Assembly: GCA_949987705.1 (NCBI GenBank)
Contig: OX465282.1
Span: 93,360,070 to 93,424,069, forward strand
Direction of reading: 5' to 3'
From: Thereva unica
Lineage: Eukaryota > Arthropoda > Insecta > Diptera > Therevidae
Length of the DNA stretch: 64,000 bases
The notes beneath the pieces are model-generated. The model was not told the DNA's origin. It saw only the letters and a program-made list of their open reading frames with translations, and made no database searches. Made by a program: the position numbers and the translations under genes. The stretch's first letter is position 1. Each line of letters begins with the position of its first letter. Positions 46,225-57,333 of this stretch are shown here, one piece after another.

Positions 46225-46512
46225 TTATATCTAACAATTCTCCCATAGCATCTGACCACGACAAGAATCGTAGTGAGACTAATTGAAATGTGAATGAGAA
46301 TATAAATGAGCGAGTGATTTGGGGTTTTAAACGAATGGTGTGACGTTGCGCACGTTTCTTTTCGAATCTACCTTCGTGATGGGGATTTGATACTCTCACT
46401 GCGAATGGGAAAAGCGATTTTGAGATTCCCAATTGTTTTGGCATGATCCCCGTAGAGATACTGGCGAGAGAAGGCATGCTTCTCTATGATCCAGAATTTG
46501 TTACAGTGGAGC
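46225..46512 (+). pseudogene. R1-type LINE fragment, post-RT region (second copy)
   Basis: Continues the LINE after the MITE. 46245-46370 matches 7939-8060. From 46425 the + strand reads MIPVEILAREGMLLYDPEFV, matching the R1 post-RT motif (xMxPIDxLAxE). Reading frames are broken, and it ends near a TAG at 46527. Confidence 0.65.
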
Positions 46513-46559
46513 CAAATACAGTGCGGTAGCGATGCGACTCCTTTTCTTCATCAGACTTA

Positions 46560-47200
46560 TCTTCGGTTCCAGCATGTATACTAATGAGGGAGTAATTGTG
46601 AAATTTGCCTTTAATTCATATTTTGAACATTCTTTCGCTTATTGCTTCGAATCCTATTACAGCATGATTTAAGCATTTTCTTACGATAAATGCCGTACCT
46701 AGGGTGTTCTATTTATCTCTGCAGCTGTAGTATATTGTGTAATTCCTTTTCTCCATTATGCCTTTCCCAACCATCTAACTTCTTGAATCGCCTGAATAAT
46801 CGAATTGAATAGTACTCTTAACTTACCAGGTTGGTATAGAGTTCGCACGTTCCATGGAAATATTATTGTCGTTTTTCCGTTTGCTAGTTCGTCGTTGAGT
46901 TATCCGTCTGGTCCGACGCTCTGCTGTCGAGTTCATAGCAATGGATATTGCCAGGGATGATTGCTAGTCCTTCGCTGGTAGGCGGGTTGTTTATCCAGCG
47001 GGCACCACGTGGAGGTGACGGTTCGATTTTGCCACCTCATGTACTCCTAACGAAACTTATATCCGGACCTTGTTGTGTATCCACTTGTCCACATGTCCAC
47101 ACAGACATTCCGCCGGTCGTTGCATTCAAACCTCAGACTCGATCCAGAAGTCACGCGAATGTCCTTATCGTGTGGACCCACCATTAATGTGTTAACTGTT
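46560..47200 (-). pseudogene. RTE-type LINE fragment, 5' region and endonuclease start
   Basis: The reverse strand reads NVRTLYQPGKL (46850-46818) and then AIQEVRWLGK (about 46790), the first two motifs of RTE-type APE endonucleases, interrupted by frameshifts. The sequence up to about 47200 would be the upstream leader. It belongs to the same broad family as the minus-strand LINE at 54480-64000, and it stops before the catalytic DxN motif. Confidence 0.6.
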
Positions 47201-47701
47201 CACACTAATTATAATAACGCATAACTCAATCACACTAATAACTTACAGGGATCAATTGTTTCTTTAGACAACCTCGCCTTCCTTTCGAACTTTTACTTTC
47301 AGATTGTACAATTTTTTGACTAAGATGCAAAGTAGTCGTATAGTTATAGCCGAAGTAAAAATACTTAAATAACTACAAAAAAGGATAAACGAATTTCACA
47401 TTTGACGCAGCAGAAGTACAACGTTAGGAATCAGAAACAGCAACTTGTGAGTTCCGCATACTCCAGGGTATACAATAGCATGAAAGCTGACATTGCGCTT
47501 GCAAGGACCATTAATAACAATAATAGTATTTAGATAATGTTTTTGTACTTAGAAGTAGCTTTTAAAGTATACTCGTAAAATTAGTGCACATTAGTACGCT
47601 TTAGTATAGAATGTTGCTTAAATCCACATTAGCATGGCTTAGTTGTAAAAATTCCTAGTTGAAAAAAATATATGTATTTTAAATATTTATTTTAATTTTA
47701 G
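47201..47701. other. Intron 2, 3' end, no feature seen
   Basis: AT-rich sequence leading to the exon 3 acceptor. No other element recognised. Confidence 0.4.
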
Positions 47702-48421
47702 GTGACGGCAGGTGAAAATTATAATCGTCTATGTACACCACAAGATCATCGACCATGGTTTAACCAAAGTCGCACCACAGCCATCCTGATTTTGATATGG
47801 ATCATTGGGTGCACATCATCTGGAGTACAGTACTACTATCATACGGCATTTGATTACTGCTCTAGAAAATCATCGGATTTGCTTCCATATCAAACCGCAA
47901 TTATTGCTGGAGTAATATTGCTACCATTGATCATAACTTTCTACACTCATGTTAAGATCATAATTGATGTTAAGCGATTTATGAACTCGCCAAATTTTAA
48001 GCCAAATGTAAACTACACTTGGGACTTATCTCTTGCTAGAACAAACTTCTATAGCTACATAATTTTTGTTGCATTTTGGTTACCATTCGGAATTGTTCTT
48101 AGCTATGGAACTGTTGCAATTACTCCAAATAAAACATTTTATAACACCGCATGGGTGGGATTTAGTAAGTCCTGCTTCCATAATGTCATCTACTGCCTGA
48201 CCAATCGGCATTTCCGTAATGCTTATGTCAGCCTATTTCATTATTGTTGCTGTAAGACAACCGTTTCTGTTGCTCGAAGACAAAGAACCGATGGTTGTCG
48301 ACCAACGGCTGATGTTCGGGTTCATATTATACCTGGATATAATATGTACTCATATACGAGCCCGCAACGTGCCGGTAACAGCCACGGACATTGGGGTAAG
48401 CGTGATGTTCATGAATTATGA
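47702..48421 (+). CDS. Class A GPCR, exon 3 (TM3 end to C-terminus)
   Basis: The acceptor is attttag, ending 47701. The 239 codons begin VTAGENYNRLC. Counting 25 residues from C3.25 places E, N, Y at 3.49-3.51, so ENY replaces DRY and Arg3.50 is absent. Then follow TM4 (IWIIGC), a Cys in extracellular loop 2, TM5, a moderate third loop, TM6 with FWLPF (W6.48, P6.50) and TM7 ending FHNVIY, where NPxxY is expected. Helix 8 follows with F six residues on (TNRHF). A Cys cluster (HYCCC) could be palmitoylated. The tail ends at TGA 48419-48421, with a candidate poly(A) signal 140 bp on. Confidence 0.95.
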   Translation: MTAGENYNRLCTPQDHRPWFNQSRTTAILILIWIIGCTSSGVQYYYHTAFDYCSRKSSDLLPYQTAIIAGVILLPLIITFYTHVKIIIDVKRFMNSPNFKPNVNYTWDLSLARTNFYSYIIFVAFWLPFGIVLSYGTVAITPNKTFYNTAWVGFSKSCFHNVIYCLTNRHFRNAYVSLFHYCCCKTTVSVARRQRTDGCRPTADVRVHIIPGYNMYSYTSPQRAGNSHGHWGKRDVHEL

Positions 48422-48560
48422 TCTGAAGCTTAAATGGTTTAGATTTTGAAATGTATTTTACAAATGAAACAATTTTTGTTCACAATTTTTTTTGAAAAAC
48501 AAAAATATAAATTGAAATGTTCTAGCGGATCGATATGAATTTTACTAGTGTTTTTGACGA

Positions 48561-48566
48561 AATAAA
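48561..48566 (+). promoter_or_regulatory. Candidate poly(A) signal of GPCR gene
   Basis: AATAAA 140 bp after the stop codon. It is the first canonical hexamer downstream, so a 3' UTR of about 160 bp is plausible. Confidence 0.5.
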
Positions 48567-48987
48567 GGTTATCAAAAATGCCAAAAGTAATTGCATAAGG
48601 ATTTTATATATTTTGTTTTAATTTTATCCAAAAAAGACGAGAATTTTACTTCATAATAATCATCATTATATGGAATGTCCATATTCATTTTCGTCATCAT
48701 ATATTAACGACAAAATAAAATTTGATTTTAAATATAAACAAAACAGAAACTTGATCGCTTTTGAAAAAAGGAAAAAAACTACTTTTAAATTTGTATACTG
48801 ATTATAAAAAAGTAGGTATAAAGAGAATATATGGTTTTTATTATACCCAAACATTTTTATTAATAATATTGTTATAAATTTATTAGAAGAATAATATATG
48901 TATAAAATAAATAACAACAAATAAAAATACGTAGGAAGACCGTTATATACCAAATTAAACTATTAGTGTTGCTTTAGTATTAACTAA

Positions 48988-49293
48988 CTATATGAGAAGC
49001 TTTTGCTTTTTAAAATGGATATAAATGCGAGCAATTAAACTAATTTTTTTCTTCTTAAGAAATGGCGCTAAAGTCCAGTCACCTTGAGTCAGACGACTCT
49101 TTTCCTTCAATAGTTGTTCCTGTAATATCTGGATATTTTGTTTGTCCACTGGAACACTAGCTGCAACTAGATTATTTAATTTACTTGGTAGAATCACGGG
49201 AATTTTGGCTATAAGTGAAACATCTGGCATATTCTCGTCGATGTTTTTTAGCCGTCCCATCATGGCTAAGCGGTGATTTACAGAATATTCCAA
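48988..49293 (-). CDS. Unrecognised 101-codon open frame
   Basis: The reverse-strand frame encodes a hydrophilic segment (around DENMPDVSLIAKIP and NIQILQEQLLKEKSRL) that could form a short amphipathic or coiled-coil helix, then a basic tail. I do not recognise a family. It is convergent to the receptor gene and separated from it by about 570 bp. Codon-like composition and lack of repeats make it a better candidate than most frames here, but no splice partners or homologue are visible. Confidence 0.3.
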   Translation of the reverse strand: MEYSVNHRLAMMGRLKNIDENMPDVSLIAKIPVILPSKLNNLVAASVPVDKQNIQILQEQLLKEKSRLTQGDWTLAPFLKKKKISLIARIYIHFKKQKLLI

Positions 49294-50148
49294 AGCAGGT
49301 AAAAAAATTAATTAAAACATAGGAGTTAAGGCGAAGACTTAATGAATACTTCAGCAGACAGTTTGCTTGGTTAAAGTTCAAGCTCCAGGTCGTAGCAAGG
49401 AATGTACGGATTAGTGCTGGTAGATAGGGTCAGATTTAAAATTTAGGAGCTCCTCGGCCCTCAAGCTTCAATTGCCACCCCTTCATTGGCAACATATTTA
49501 GGTACCAAAGTCAGTTGGTGCCCATGTGAAATTTGGTGAGGAATATAAAGCTATTTGATACCAAAAACCAAACACAAGAGCACAAATAAATTGCCCCGCA
49601 AACATTTCGATTCGGAAATGATTCGAGACCGATTTGCCAAAAGCGAAAGCTTGCTTCGAAGTCGGACTCGTAAACGAATTCGAAGGCAATAAAAGCGGAG
49701 CAAGATATCGAATCGCTTTCTCGTGTCGACAATGAAGGGCATTCAACTCAATGTACTGCGTAAAACTAAAAATGAAGCTGCGCACAGGTAGCATCTGCTC
49801 CCTGCATACATTGATCAAAAATCACTGCGCCGCGCAAGACAAGTCAATAACTCAAACTTTCCAAACAATCTGTTGAGGAGAAACCAATCAATCAGGAAAG
49901 CTTTCATTTTGGTTTTTGAATATATTTCCCATACCGTTTCGTAAGCGGTTCTCGAGTAGTTTTCGAATAGAGAACGGTCCGAGAAAGCGAGCCTCCGAGA
50001 AATTGTTTGCAGGGAAACTTCTCGGTGAATTGGAATATCAACTTTCTTTTTTAGGTTAACCGTTACACTGCCTCCTTCTTACTTAGTGTTCGTCCCGAAC
50101 ACTGATTTCTTAAGGTTCACTTCTTACCGATCAAACTTCTTGGGATGC
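49294..50148. other. Spacer with overlapping open frames, unassigned
   Basis: Three overlapping minus-strand frames lie between 49498 and 49818. None has a recognised motif. Probably transposon debris. Confidence 0.35.
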
Positions 50149-50156
50149 GATAGATG

Positions 50157-50728
50157 CAGGCCCAGATTTAGAAATTTGCCGCCCTAGGCCGTTGCAAAAA
50201 TTATTGGTAAGATTTCTTTGCCAGGAATATTGCTCGCGTTCTCGTTAGGTGAAATATCTCCGTCGTCTGGCATTTCATGTTCTTTCATTTCTGTATGCGA
50301 ATCGGACACGGAGTTAGGGGACCTTCTACACTTTCAAGTTTTCGTTCAATACTTCAATTTTTCAACTCTTTTTTTGTCGCTTGTAGTTTGGGCAGTTCCA
50401 CACGGTACGCTGTAATCGTCAATTCCTTTTGTCAAAACTTATTGGCTTGTTGTTTTTGTTCTATTGGAATTCTTTGTGCTTTGTTTTCCAACAACAAAAC
50501 TTATCGAATATTCGATATCAGGCCAATATCGAGACTTGTATAAATCGAGTCTTTTCTCGATTTGGGCATTTTGCACTTATAAAGTTGGTACGCGTGCCAA
50601 CGAAAGGTGGAAAATTCAATTCCCACGAATAAAACAAGTTTTCAAAGTTTCCGACAAAATTTGCCGCCGCCCAATTCTTGCCGCCCTAGGCATGTGCCTA
50701 CTCTGCCTGCATAGTAAATCCGGGCCTA
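50157..50728. mobile_element. hAT-like MITE with 8-bp target duplication
   Basis: Inverted ends CAGGCCCAGATTTA and TAAATCCGGGCCTA. The flanks GATAGATG (50149-50156) and GATAGATC (50729-50736) match at 7 of 8 positions. An 8-bp duplication and CAGGxxC ends fit hAT. TTTGCCGCC-CTAGGC words recur near both ends. Open frames inside are not supported. Confidence 0.75.
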
Positions 50729-50736
50729 GATAGATC

Positions 50737-51680
50737 ATCCGACATAGTTTAACCTTGTGCTGACAATGGAGTTCCTTTCATTTTCTTTGCAGTTTTGGCG
50801 ATTTACCTATTTATTTATCCAGGACTCGATCGCTTTCTTTAAATCCGGATCCATTCGCCCTTAGGTCGTAGCGGGTCTTCATCCTGTTGCTGGGAGATTG
50901 CAGATTTCCCCGGGCCGTCTCGTAGATTTCCGTTAATTTCGCTCTTGGTGGAGAGGAGTATTCTCTAGTGATTGGCGTGCTTCTGGCGAGATTCAAAACC
51001 TTTAATCACCGGGCAACGTAAACTGTTTCCCGAAGATCATCCTTGCAGGCGTCTGACCAGTAGAACTGTGTATAGCTGTCCTAAACAGGTTTTTTTTTAT
51101 TGAACTATATACAGATCCTCTTTATACAAATTTTAAAACCTATTTCTAGCGTTTTTACTGCGTGCTGTTGTAATTTAAGAAATTTCCTACATTTCAGAAT
51201 GTGGCAAACTTCACGACAATAGAAATTACCAGGATACACTATGGTCAATGTTCTTCCATTTGGAGCCAGGATGTGAAGATTTTCAGATTTCCCAAATCTT
51301 AAGCAACAGCTGAACAGGAAATGACCCTTATTTAGCCAAATTTGTCCGCCATATTGGCCCCAAAATTTAAAATTCGTTATTTTCTGTCTTAAAAACCCCT
51401 AGACACCGATTTCATTGGAAACACAATTCAATTGCCAAACTTATCGGCTATATTGGTGCGGCAATTTTGAAATTATAAGTTTTGATCATAAATTCGTTAT
51501 TTGCTACCTTCAAAACCCCAAGATACCGATTTTCATGGAAATCGAAGCTCAATTGGCAAATTTATATTCGGGTGGCCAATTTGAATTTCGGTCATATTTC
51601 GGCGGCCATTGTGCTTTTTGAAAATCGAGCTTCGAGGTACATCGGACTTTCATCCAAAATTTCGAAGCTCTGCGATGACT
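50737..51680. repeat. Spacer with two diverged tandem units
   Basis: Between about 51230 and 51690 two or three units of about 120 bp share AAAACCCC(T/A)AGA(C/T)ACCGATTT, AATTGCCAAA and ATATTGG. Each starts with phrases such as tcgttatttgctacct. The rest has no recognised feature. Confidence 0.5.
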
Positions 51681-51689
51681 GGTGCGCCC

Positions 51690-52586
51690 ACTGACATATA
51701 GAATGGACTGCTCATGAGGAATTTTTCATGGCACCAATTTGTTCCATAGGCTACAAACCTTTTTTCACCCCATGTAAACACCGGAAACACTTTTGAAATT
51801 TACATTTTTTAAATACGTACTTAAAACATTAAAACAACACAAATATTTTGTTTAAAAAAATTAATAAACACTATTTTCACTTTTTCACCTTTTAAAATGC
51901 CTTTTTTTCATTAATTTCCAAATTTTATGTGTATCTGATTTAAGTTCTTAACGCCTGTTTTTCCTGTTCTTCTGTCAGTTTGGGGGCTTATGGATGAGCG
52001 AGTCGACTATACCTTTTTGGTGCCATCGGTTTGTATCAATGACATATAGAATGGACAGCTCATGAGGAATTTTTCATGGCACCAATTTGTTCCATAGGCT
52101 ACAAACCTTTTTTCACTCCATGTAAACACCGGAATCACTTTTGAAATTTACATTTTTTTAAATACGTACTTAAAACATTAAAATAACACAAATATTTTAT
52201 TTAAAAAAATTAATAAGCACTATTTTCACTTTTTCACCTTTTAAAATGCCTTTTTTTCATTAATTTCCAAATTTTATGTGTATCTGATTTAAGTTCTTAA
52301 CGCCTGTTTTAGCAACTGACATTCTGTATGTCAAAATCCGGGGGTCTATGGGGAAAAGAGCAAAAGATATAAACATCACTAGTGCAAAAGGGAAAATATA
52401 AAATCAGGTCTGTTTTTACTTCTGAGTGCTTCTGTCAGTTTGGGGGTCTATGGATGAGTGCGACAACTATACTTTTGGGTGCCATCGATTTGTATGGAAT
52501 AATTTCAGATGAGCAGTCCATTATTATATGTCAGTGGTTTGTATGGGAATAATTGCTGATGAGCAGTCTATTATTATATGTCAGTG
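51690..52586. mobile_element. Mutator-like MITE with 9-bp target duplication
   Basis: Begins ACTGACATATAGAATGG and ends with the near-inverse ATTATATGTCAGTG. The 9-bp sequence GGTGCGCCC lies at 51681-51689 and again at 52587-52595. Nine-base duplications are typical of Mutator-like elements. The interior is a tandem duplication of about 345 bp (copies at about 51692 and 52037), so an internal copy of the left end is present, and there is a second right-end-like motif at 52508-52535. Confidence 0.75.
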
Positions 52587-52595
52587 GGTGCGCCC

Positions 52596-53775
52596 GCTAC
52601 AGCGAACACATACACGCATATATAAACGCATACATACAGAAACTTTCTTTTATTAATATAGATTTAATTTATGTCGCTCAATTTTTTATTTGCCAAATTT
52701 TACAAAACAAATGTAGAAACTGTCAAATGATATGGATGCAAAATGATTTAAGAACTGTAACAAAATGGCCCATGCGTTTATAGTCTGAATACCTTGTTTT
52801 CGCGGTAAATGTCTTTAAAACTACGCATATACTCGTATGCTTTGTTAGCAACAAATCTGTCAATGACAGCAATTTGCTCGCATTTATATATAAACCAAAA
52901 AAATATTTAAAACAACAAAAAGATTCTCATTTTACTACAAAACTACCATTCCTTTTCATCATAATTTTAAGAAGGAAAAAATAATAACATAAATAAAATA
53001 AATTTATAAACTATTTTTTCTATTGAAAGATGTTAAAAACAATGAAAACAAAAAAATATTGATTACTTTTATAAAAATATTCTGTATATACAAAATTATT
53101 TAAAAATAAATTTTATTGCCTTTTTGATAACTGTGATGTTACAAACCAAAAACAAAAAAAAAACTTTGTATGATCTTATACATGACTTTTGAAAAATAAA
53201 AATAGAACTAAATAAAATAATAATAATTCATATGTACTACCCAGAGAAAAATAATAATATTTACAAAATGAGTGCTTATAGAGTACTTTATGAAAACATT
53301 ACTTATTATTACATTATACAATATTCAAAATGACAATTTTTTGTGCTTTAATATATTGATTTGAAACAATTTTTGAAGAGTCAAAAAAAACAAAGTATCG
53401 TTTCAAAAGGTGTGCTTTTATCATTGTTAGAAAATGTATTTTCATAATGGGACCATCAGTAAATTATTCATTATATAAATATTGGAAGAAAAACATGCTT
53501 TTTAAAACTAGAATTAATATTGTTAACTTTTTTAATTGCTGTTTTTATAAATGGTATTCAATTTGGAAATGCTTTATATGGGTGACATTTAATGGAAATT
53601 TTACAATTTTTATGACTAAAAACGACGTTATTTCACAATATTGACACTGGAAGAAATTTGCTTAGACGTTAATTACTTTTTTAATTTAAAATATTAAGAT
53701 GAGGGACTAACTGGTTGTTAAGTATCTGCATAAATATAGGAAGAGACATAAGTTTCATTCGTTCAGGTTTTAAAC
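52596..53775. other. AT-rich spacer, no feature seen
   Basis: Strongly AT-rich. The short open frames in it lack motifs. Confidence 0.45.

Positions 53776-53853
<78 letters not shown>
53776..53853. repeat. (AT)n microsatellite
   Basis: About 39 uninterrupted AT dinucleotides. Confidence 0.97.
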
Positions 53854-53857
<4 letters not shown>

Positions 53858-53926
53858 ATAGCAGTCCGTCATGTCATTGCACTTATCATAGTGCTACTTT
53901 CAGTATTAAGTTTAGTTCGAAAGGAA

Positions 53927-54312
53927 GGGAGCCTTGGTAGTCTAAGGAGTAAGGCGCCTGACTGCCATCGCGGAGGCCTCGGGTTCGAAGCTTGTAAGCA
54001 CCACGGTCCTTCGCGTTTCCCACTTTCATAGCCTTCTCTAGCTCTTCCCCGCTCCACCAAGTGCATGTCATTGGTTGATTGATGAGATTCAACTCATTTC
54101 AGGAGGCCTAACAATCCAGCGAGTTGTTTCTCGACGCCCCCCGATGTCAAAGTCGCGATAGTAATGGTTGGGAGTAGGTAAAATAAAATATCGCGGCATT
54201 TCACGCTTCTCTTCTCTTTCACTTCTCTCTCTCTCTTCCTATATGAAAAAAATATATTGTCGATAATACGATAGGGGCTTTCTCTGAGCCTCTAGTCTTT
54301 CACATAAAAAAA
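53927..54312 (+). mobile_element. tRNA-derived SINE, copy 3
   Basis: Head GGGAGCCTTGGTAGTCTAAGG with B box GGGTTCGAAGC. The body shares CACGGTCCTTCGCG, gatgagattcaactc, ggttgggagta and aatatattgtcgat with copy 1 and ends in an A-rich tail. It is about 385 bp. The head is more decayed than in copy 2. Confidence 0.75.
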
Positions 54313-54479
54313 GAAAGAGGACAGAAAAGTTCAAATCAAATATTGAAGATTATAACGATGAGTGGTTTTATGTTGGTGAAGTAAAGCTTTGAATGTGGCG
54401 TACTGAAAAAGGATAAAAATAGATGGTGAAGATCGAACAAGTGTAATGTCCCTGGCCTCATCGGGTTGATGATCCGTTC

Positions 54480-56081
54480 CAGCCAATGGCACTACAGCTC
54501 ACATCGAGCCATGGTCTCCTCCTTTTCTTCAAGTTTGACAACCCTTTTGCAGTATGCCTCTAGTTCCACATCTTGAGCATTTAGCTATCTCCTCCTGGGT
54601 CTGTCTACTGGTTCCTTCTTTTTTTTATGCTCCTTTAATCGCTCATGGGACATAGGGCGGGAACAGTTGCCCTCCAGCAGACTCTGTTTTGCATGACAGC
54701 TCTCAGCTCTGACCAAGATTTCCCAGTTGTTGCGGCCTCTTCTATTAGGGTCCTCCTCCACGTTGTTCTAGGTCTTCCGGCCTAGATTTTTGTTACTAGG
54801 AATTCTATCTTGCAAGCGGATTTTTAGGATACGACGTAGGCATCTGTTGAAGAAAACTTGTAGGCGCGTTGAGATAAATTGGGTGGCTTTCCATCTTTCG
54901 CAACCGCACAAAAGAGCTGCCTTAACGTTGGAGTTGAACAGCCAAATTGGTGTTAATTGAGATCTCCGTTGATATTAATATGCGGAACAAGCATGCGTAT
55001 CCACATCGTGCTTTATTTATTCTGGAACTGACGTCTTCTTCTGCCCCGCCATTTTCGGTAATAATACTGCCGAGGTAGCAGAATTTATCTAGAATTTATT
55101 TACCAGCTGCACGTCACGGTTATTCAGCGCTGTACGTTCAAAGGTGTTTGCATTTATCCGTATATCTTTAGTTTTAGTCGGATTTAGCCTTAAGCCTGCT
55201 GGACTACTTTCTGTTTCTAAATTGTAAACCCCATTGTAAGCAGCCTGTTCTACTCCCCTGAGCTCACCTCAAAGCTGTCGGATAATTTTCCATTATGTAG
55301 AACTCTGCATTTGGTATTGTGGTATAGGGGGTTTATCAATTCTATTATTTTATCAGGCAGTCCACCTGCCATATAAAGCTCCTATTAACCGAGTCGAACG
55401 CTTTCTCATAGTCTACGAAAGCAACGTAAAGGGGGTATCGGAATTCAGTAGACTGCTCCACTATTATTCTCAAGGTGTTAATATGGTCTATACATGAGCG
55501 GCCCTTCCTGAATCCAGCCTGCTGCCTTCTAACCGTTCGGTCTACTGCCGCTCTTTTCCTAGATAGTAATATATGGGATAAAATTTTGTCCACAGTAGAT
55601 AATAAACAGATGCCTCTCCAGTTGTCGCATATTGTTAAGTCCCTCTTTTTAAGTATTTTGACTATGATACCTTCGGTCCAATCCTCCGGAAAGGTACAGG
55701 TGTTCCATGCTATTTCCAGGATTGTTTGTAGCGCATTTTCTGTGAGGCTTGAGTCGGCTTTCAACAATTCTGGCGGGATGCCATCTTTTCCTGCTTCTTT
55801 ACTATTGGCCATTGCATGAATTGCGGTTACTATTTCCGTCTTGTTGCTGTTTTCCCGAGGTTCCTGTGGAAGCGAACCATTCAGAGCGGCGAAGAAATAA
55901 TCTCTTCATCTTTAGAGTTGCTCCTCGTCGCTGCACAGAAGCCTTCCATCCGCACTCTTTACGCCATGCTTTTTAGTAAAGTGCTTTCCCGAGAGCTGTT
56001 TAGTAATTTGGTACATCACTTTACTGCAGTTTGTGTTTGCCGTGTTTTCCGCTTGTAGAATTTACGTTATTTTTGAGGGCC
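54480..56081 (-). pseudogene. RTE-type LINE, reverse transcriptase and C-terminal part
   Basis: Reverse-strand 55812-55345 encodes the RT N-terminal half: GKDGIPPELLK, then KKRDLTICDNWRGICLL, QAGFRKGRSCIDHI and FVDYEKAFDSVNR (motif A with D). Further on, near 54770-54640, it reads GRPRTTWRRTL and NRVCWRATVPALC, the C-terminal motifs of RTE-type proteins. Frameshifts and stops break the frame after 55345. The LINE runs in from the right and is split by an LTR retrotransposon: its sequence continues at 63255 after the 5-bp GGGCC duplication. Its 3' end lies near 54500. Confidence 0.8.
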
Positions 56082-56382
56082 TGCTGTGTTTAAGCTTTTA
56101 TTTTATATTATTAGTTGTGTATAAACTTTACCTTTTTTGTAAGTCATGAAGTTGACGTTTTTTGTGTGACAGTAGCTTTCCTTAGTTTTTCTATATCTAT
56201 GTTCATGTACAGACTTGTCTATTAAAAACGTGTGCCATGTCAGCCATCTTAATTACTGTATCCTGAGATTTAGAAACTAAAGGTTAATAAATAACATATA
56301 AATAAATGTTGAAACTATCTACAAATTATTGGGTATTATTCCTTCCCTGAAATACCATACATTCGGCGACGAATACACTACA
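56082..56382 (+). repeat. 5' LTR of Ty3/gypsy element
   Basis: 301 bp, starts TGCTGTGTTTAAGC and ends GAATACACTACA. Nearly identical to 62949-63249 (for example aacatata against aacatgta). A TGGCGACGAGG sequence three bases downstream is the likely primer-binding site region. Confidence 0.95.
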
Positions 56383-56452
56383 TTTTGGCGACGAGGGAAA
56401 AGGAAAAAAATTTTACGAGAACGACAACAGCAGGAATTTAATTATAGCAGGG

Positions 56453-56641
56453 ATGAATGCTGAACAATTTGCGGAATTTTTACGGGTGCAAAGCACAATG
56501 CACGAGAGGCAGTTTCAACAGATGCAACAACAGCAAACGCAGGTAATTGAACTTCTTTCACGTTTAAGTCGCAATGAGAACAATAGAGATAATACAAATA
56601 ACGCTGCACAAGATTCGAGGGAACGAATACGGGAAAAGATT
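56453..56641 (+). pseudogene. Gag, N-terminal piece of Ty3/gypsy element
   Basis: Starts ATG 56453 after the leader. It encodes a Gln-rich segment (FQQMQQQQTQVIELLSRL), likely coiled-coil, then a charged stretch that ends where the DNA transposon enters after ATT (56639-56641). Removing that insertion and one TT copy keeps the gag frame open into 59388. The natural gag would run on as a structural capsid protein. Confidence 0.8.
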
Positions 56642-57333
56642 CCCAAGTAGACAAATCTAGTTGTAAAACCGTTGCTAAACAGTTGCATAACTTTAGTTGC
56701 TGGAACAGATTTGGTGTCGGAAACGTTGCTGTACCAGTTGCCAAAACTGTCACCGTACATTGATTTGTTACGTATTTTTGTAACTAAAGTGAAAATTTAA
56801 CTAAAATGAAATGGTATTATAACCGTGTTATGTAACGTTATTGAAAGGTTACCATTCAACCATAGTATGCTTTAAACCGAAAATAAACGGTTTTGAAACA
56901 TATGTTTGCAAGGTTGCGAAAACGTTGCGTATTTTCGAGTAAATTTGTAACTTGGAAAAAACCAAGAATATTTATATCGTCGGTGAGCTACTAATGTCTC
57001 GTAACTGTCATTTATTACTTTATATTGTAGTTACGAGGTATTAGTAGACTACACCGACGATGTGTAGATTCGAAAGAAAACTCTTCTTCATTATTGGTTC
57101 CTTTATTTTTAACAATTCAATACACTATATAAACCAATAGTTATGCAATAAACAGTGGTTATTAAACTTAAGATATTCTAAATGAGTAAATGTTTATTAA
57201 ATTATAGGAATGAATATTAATGTAGCAATTACAGCTCGTTGGCATTACTCTGGAGTGTAGTACTGGTGCATGGTTCACTAATGGGATAAATAGAAATCAA
57301 TGTGTTAATATTTTCACATAAATGAAAAGCAAA

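Noticed and set aside
19243..48421. Naming the receptor as a melatonin receptor, Tre1, moody or another orthologue
   Set aside because: Motifs give only class A membership; without a search the orthologue cannot be chosen.
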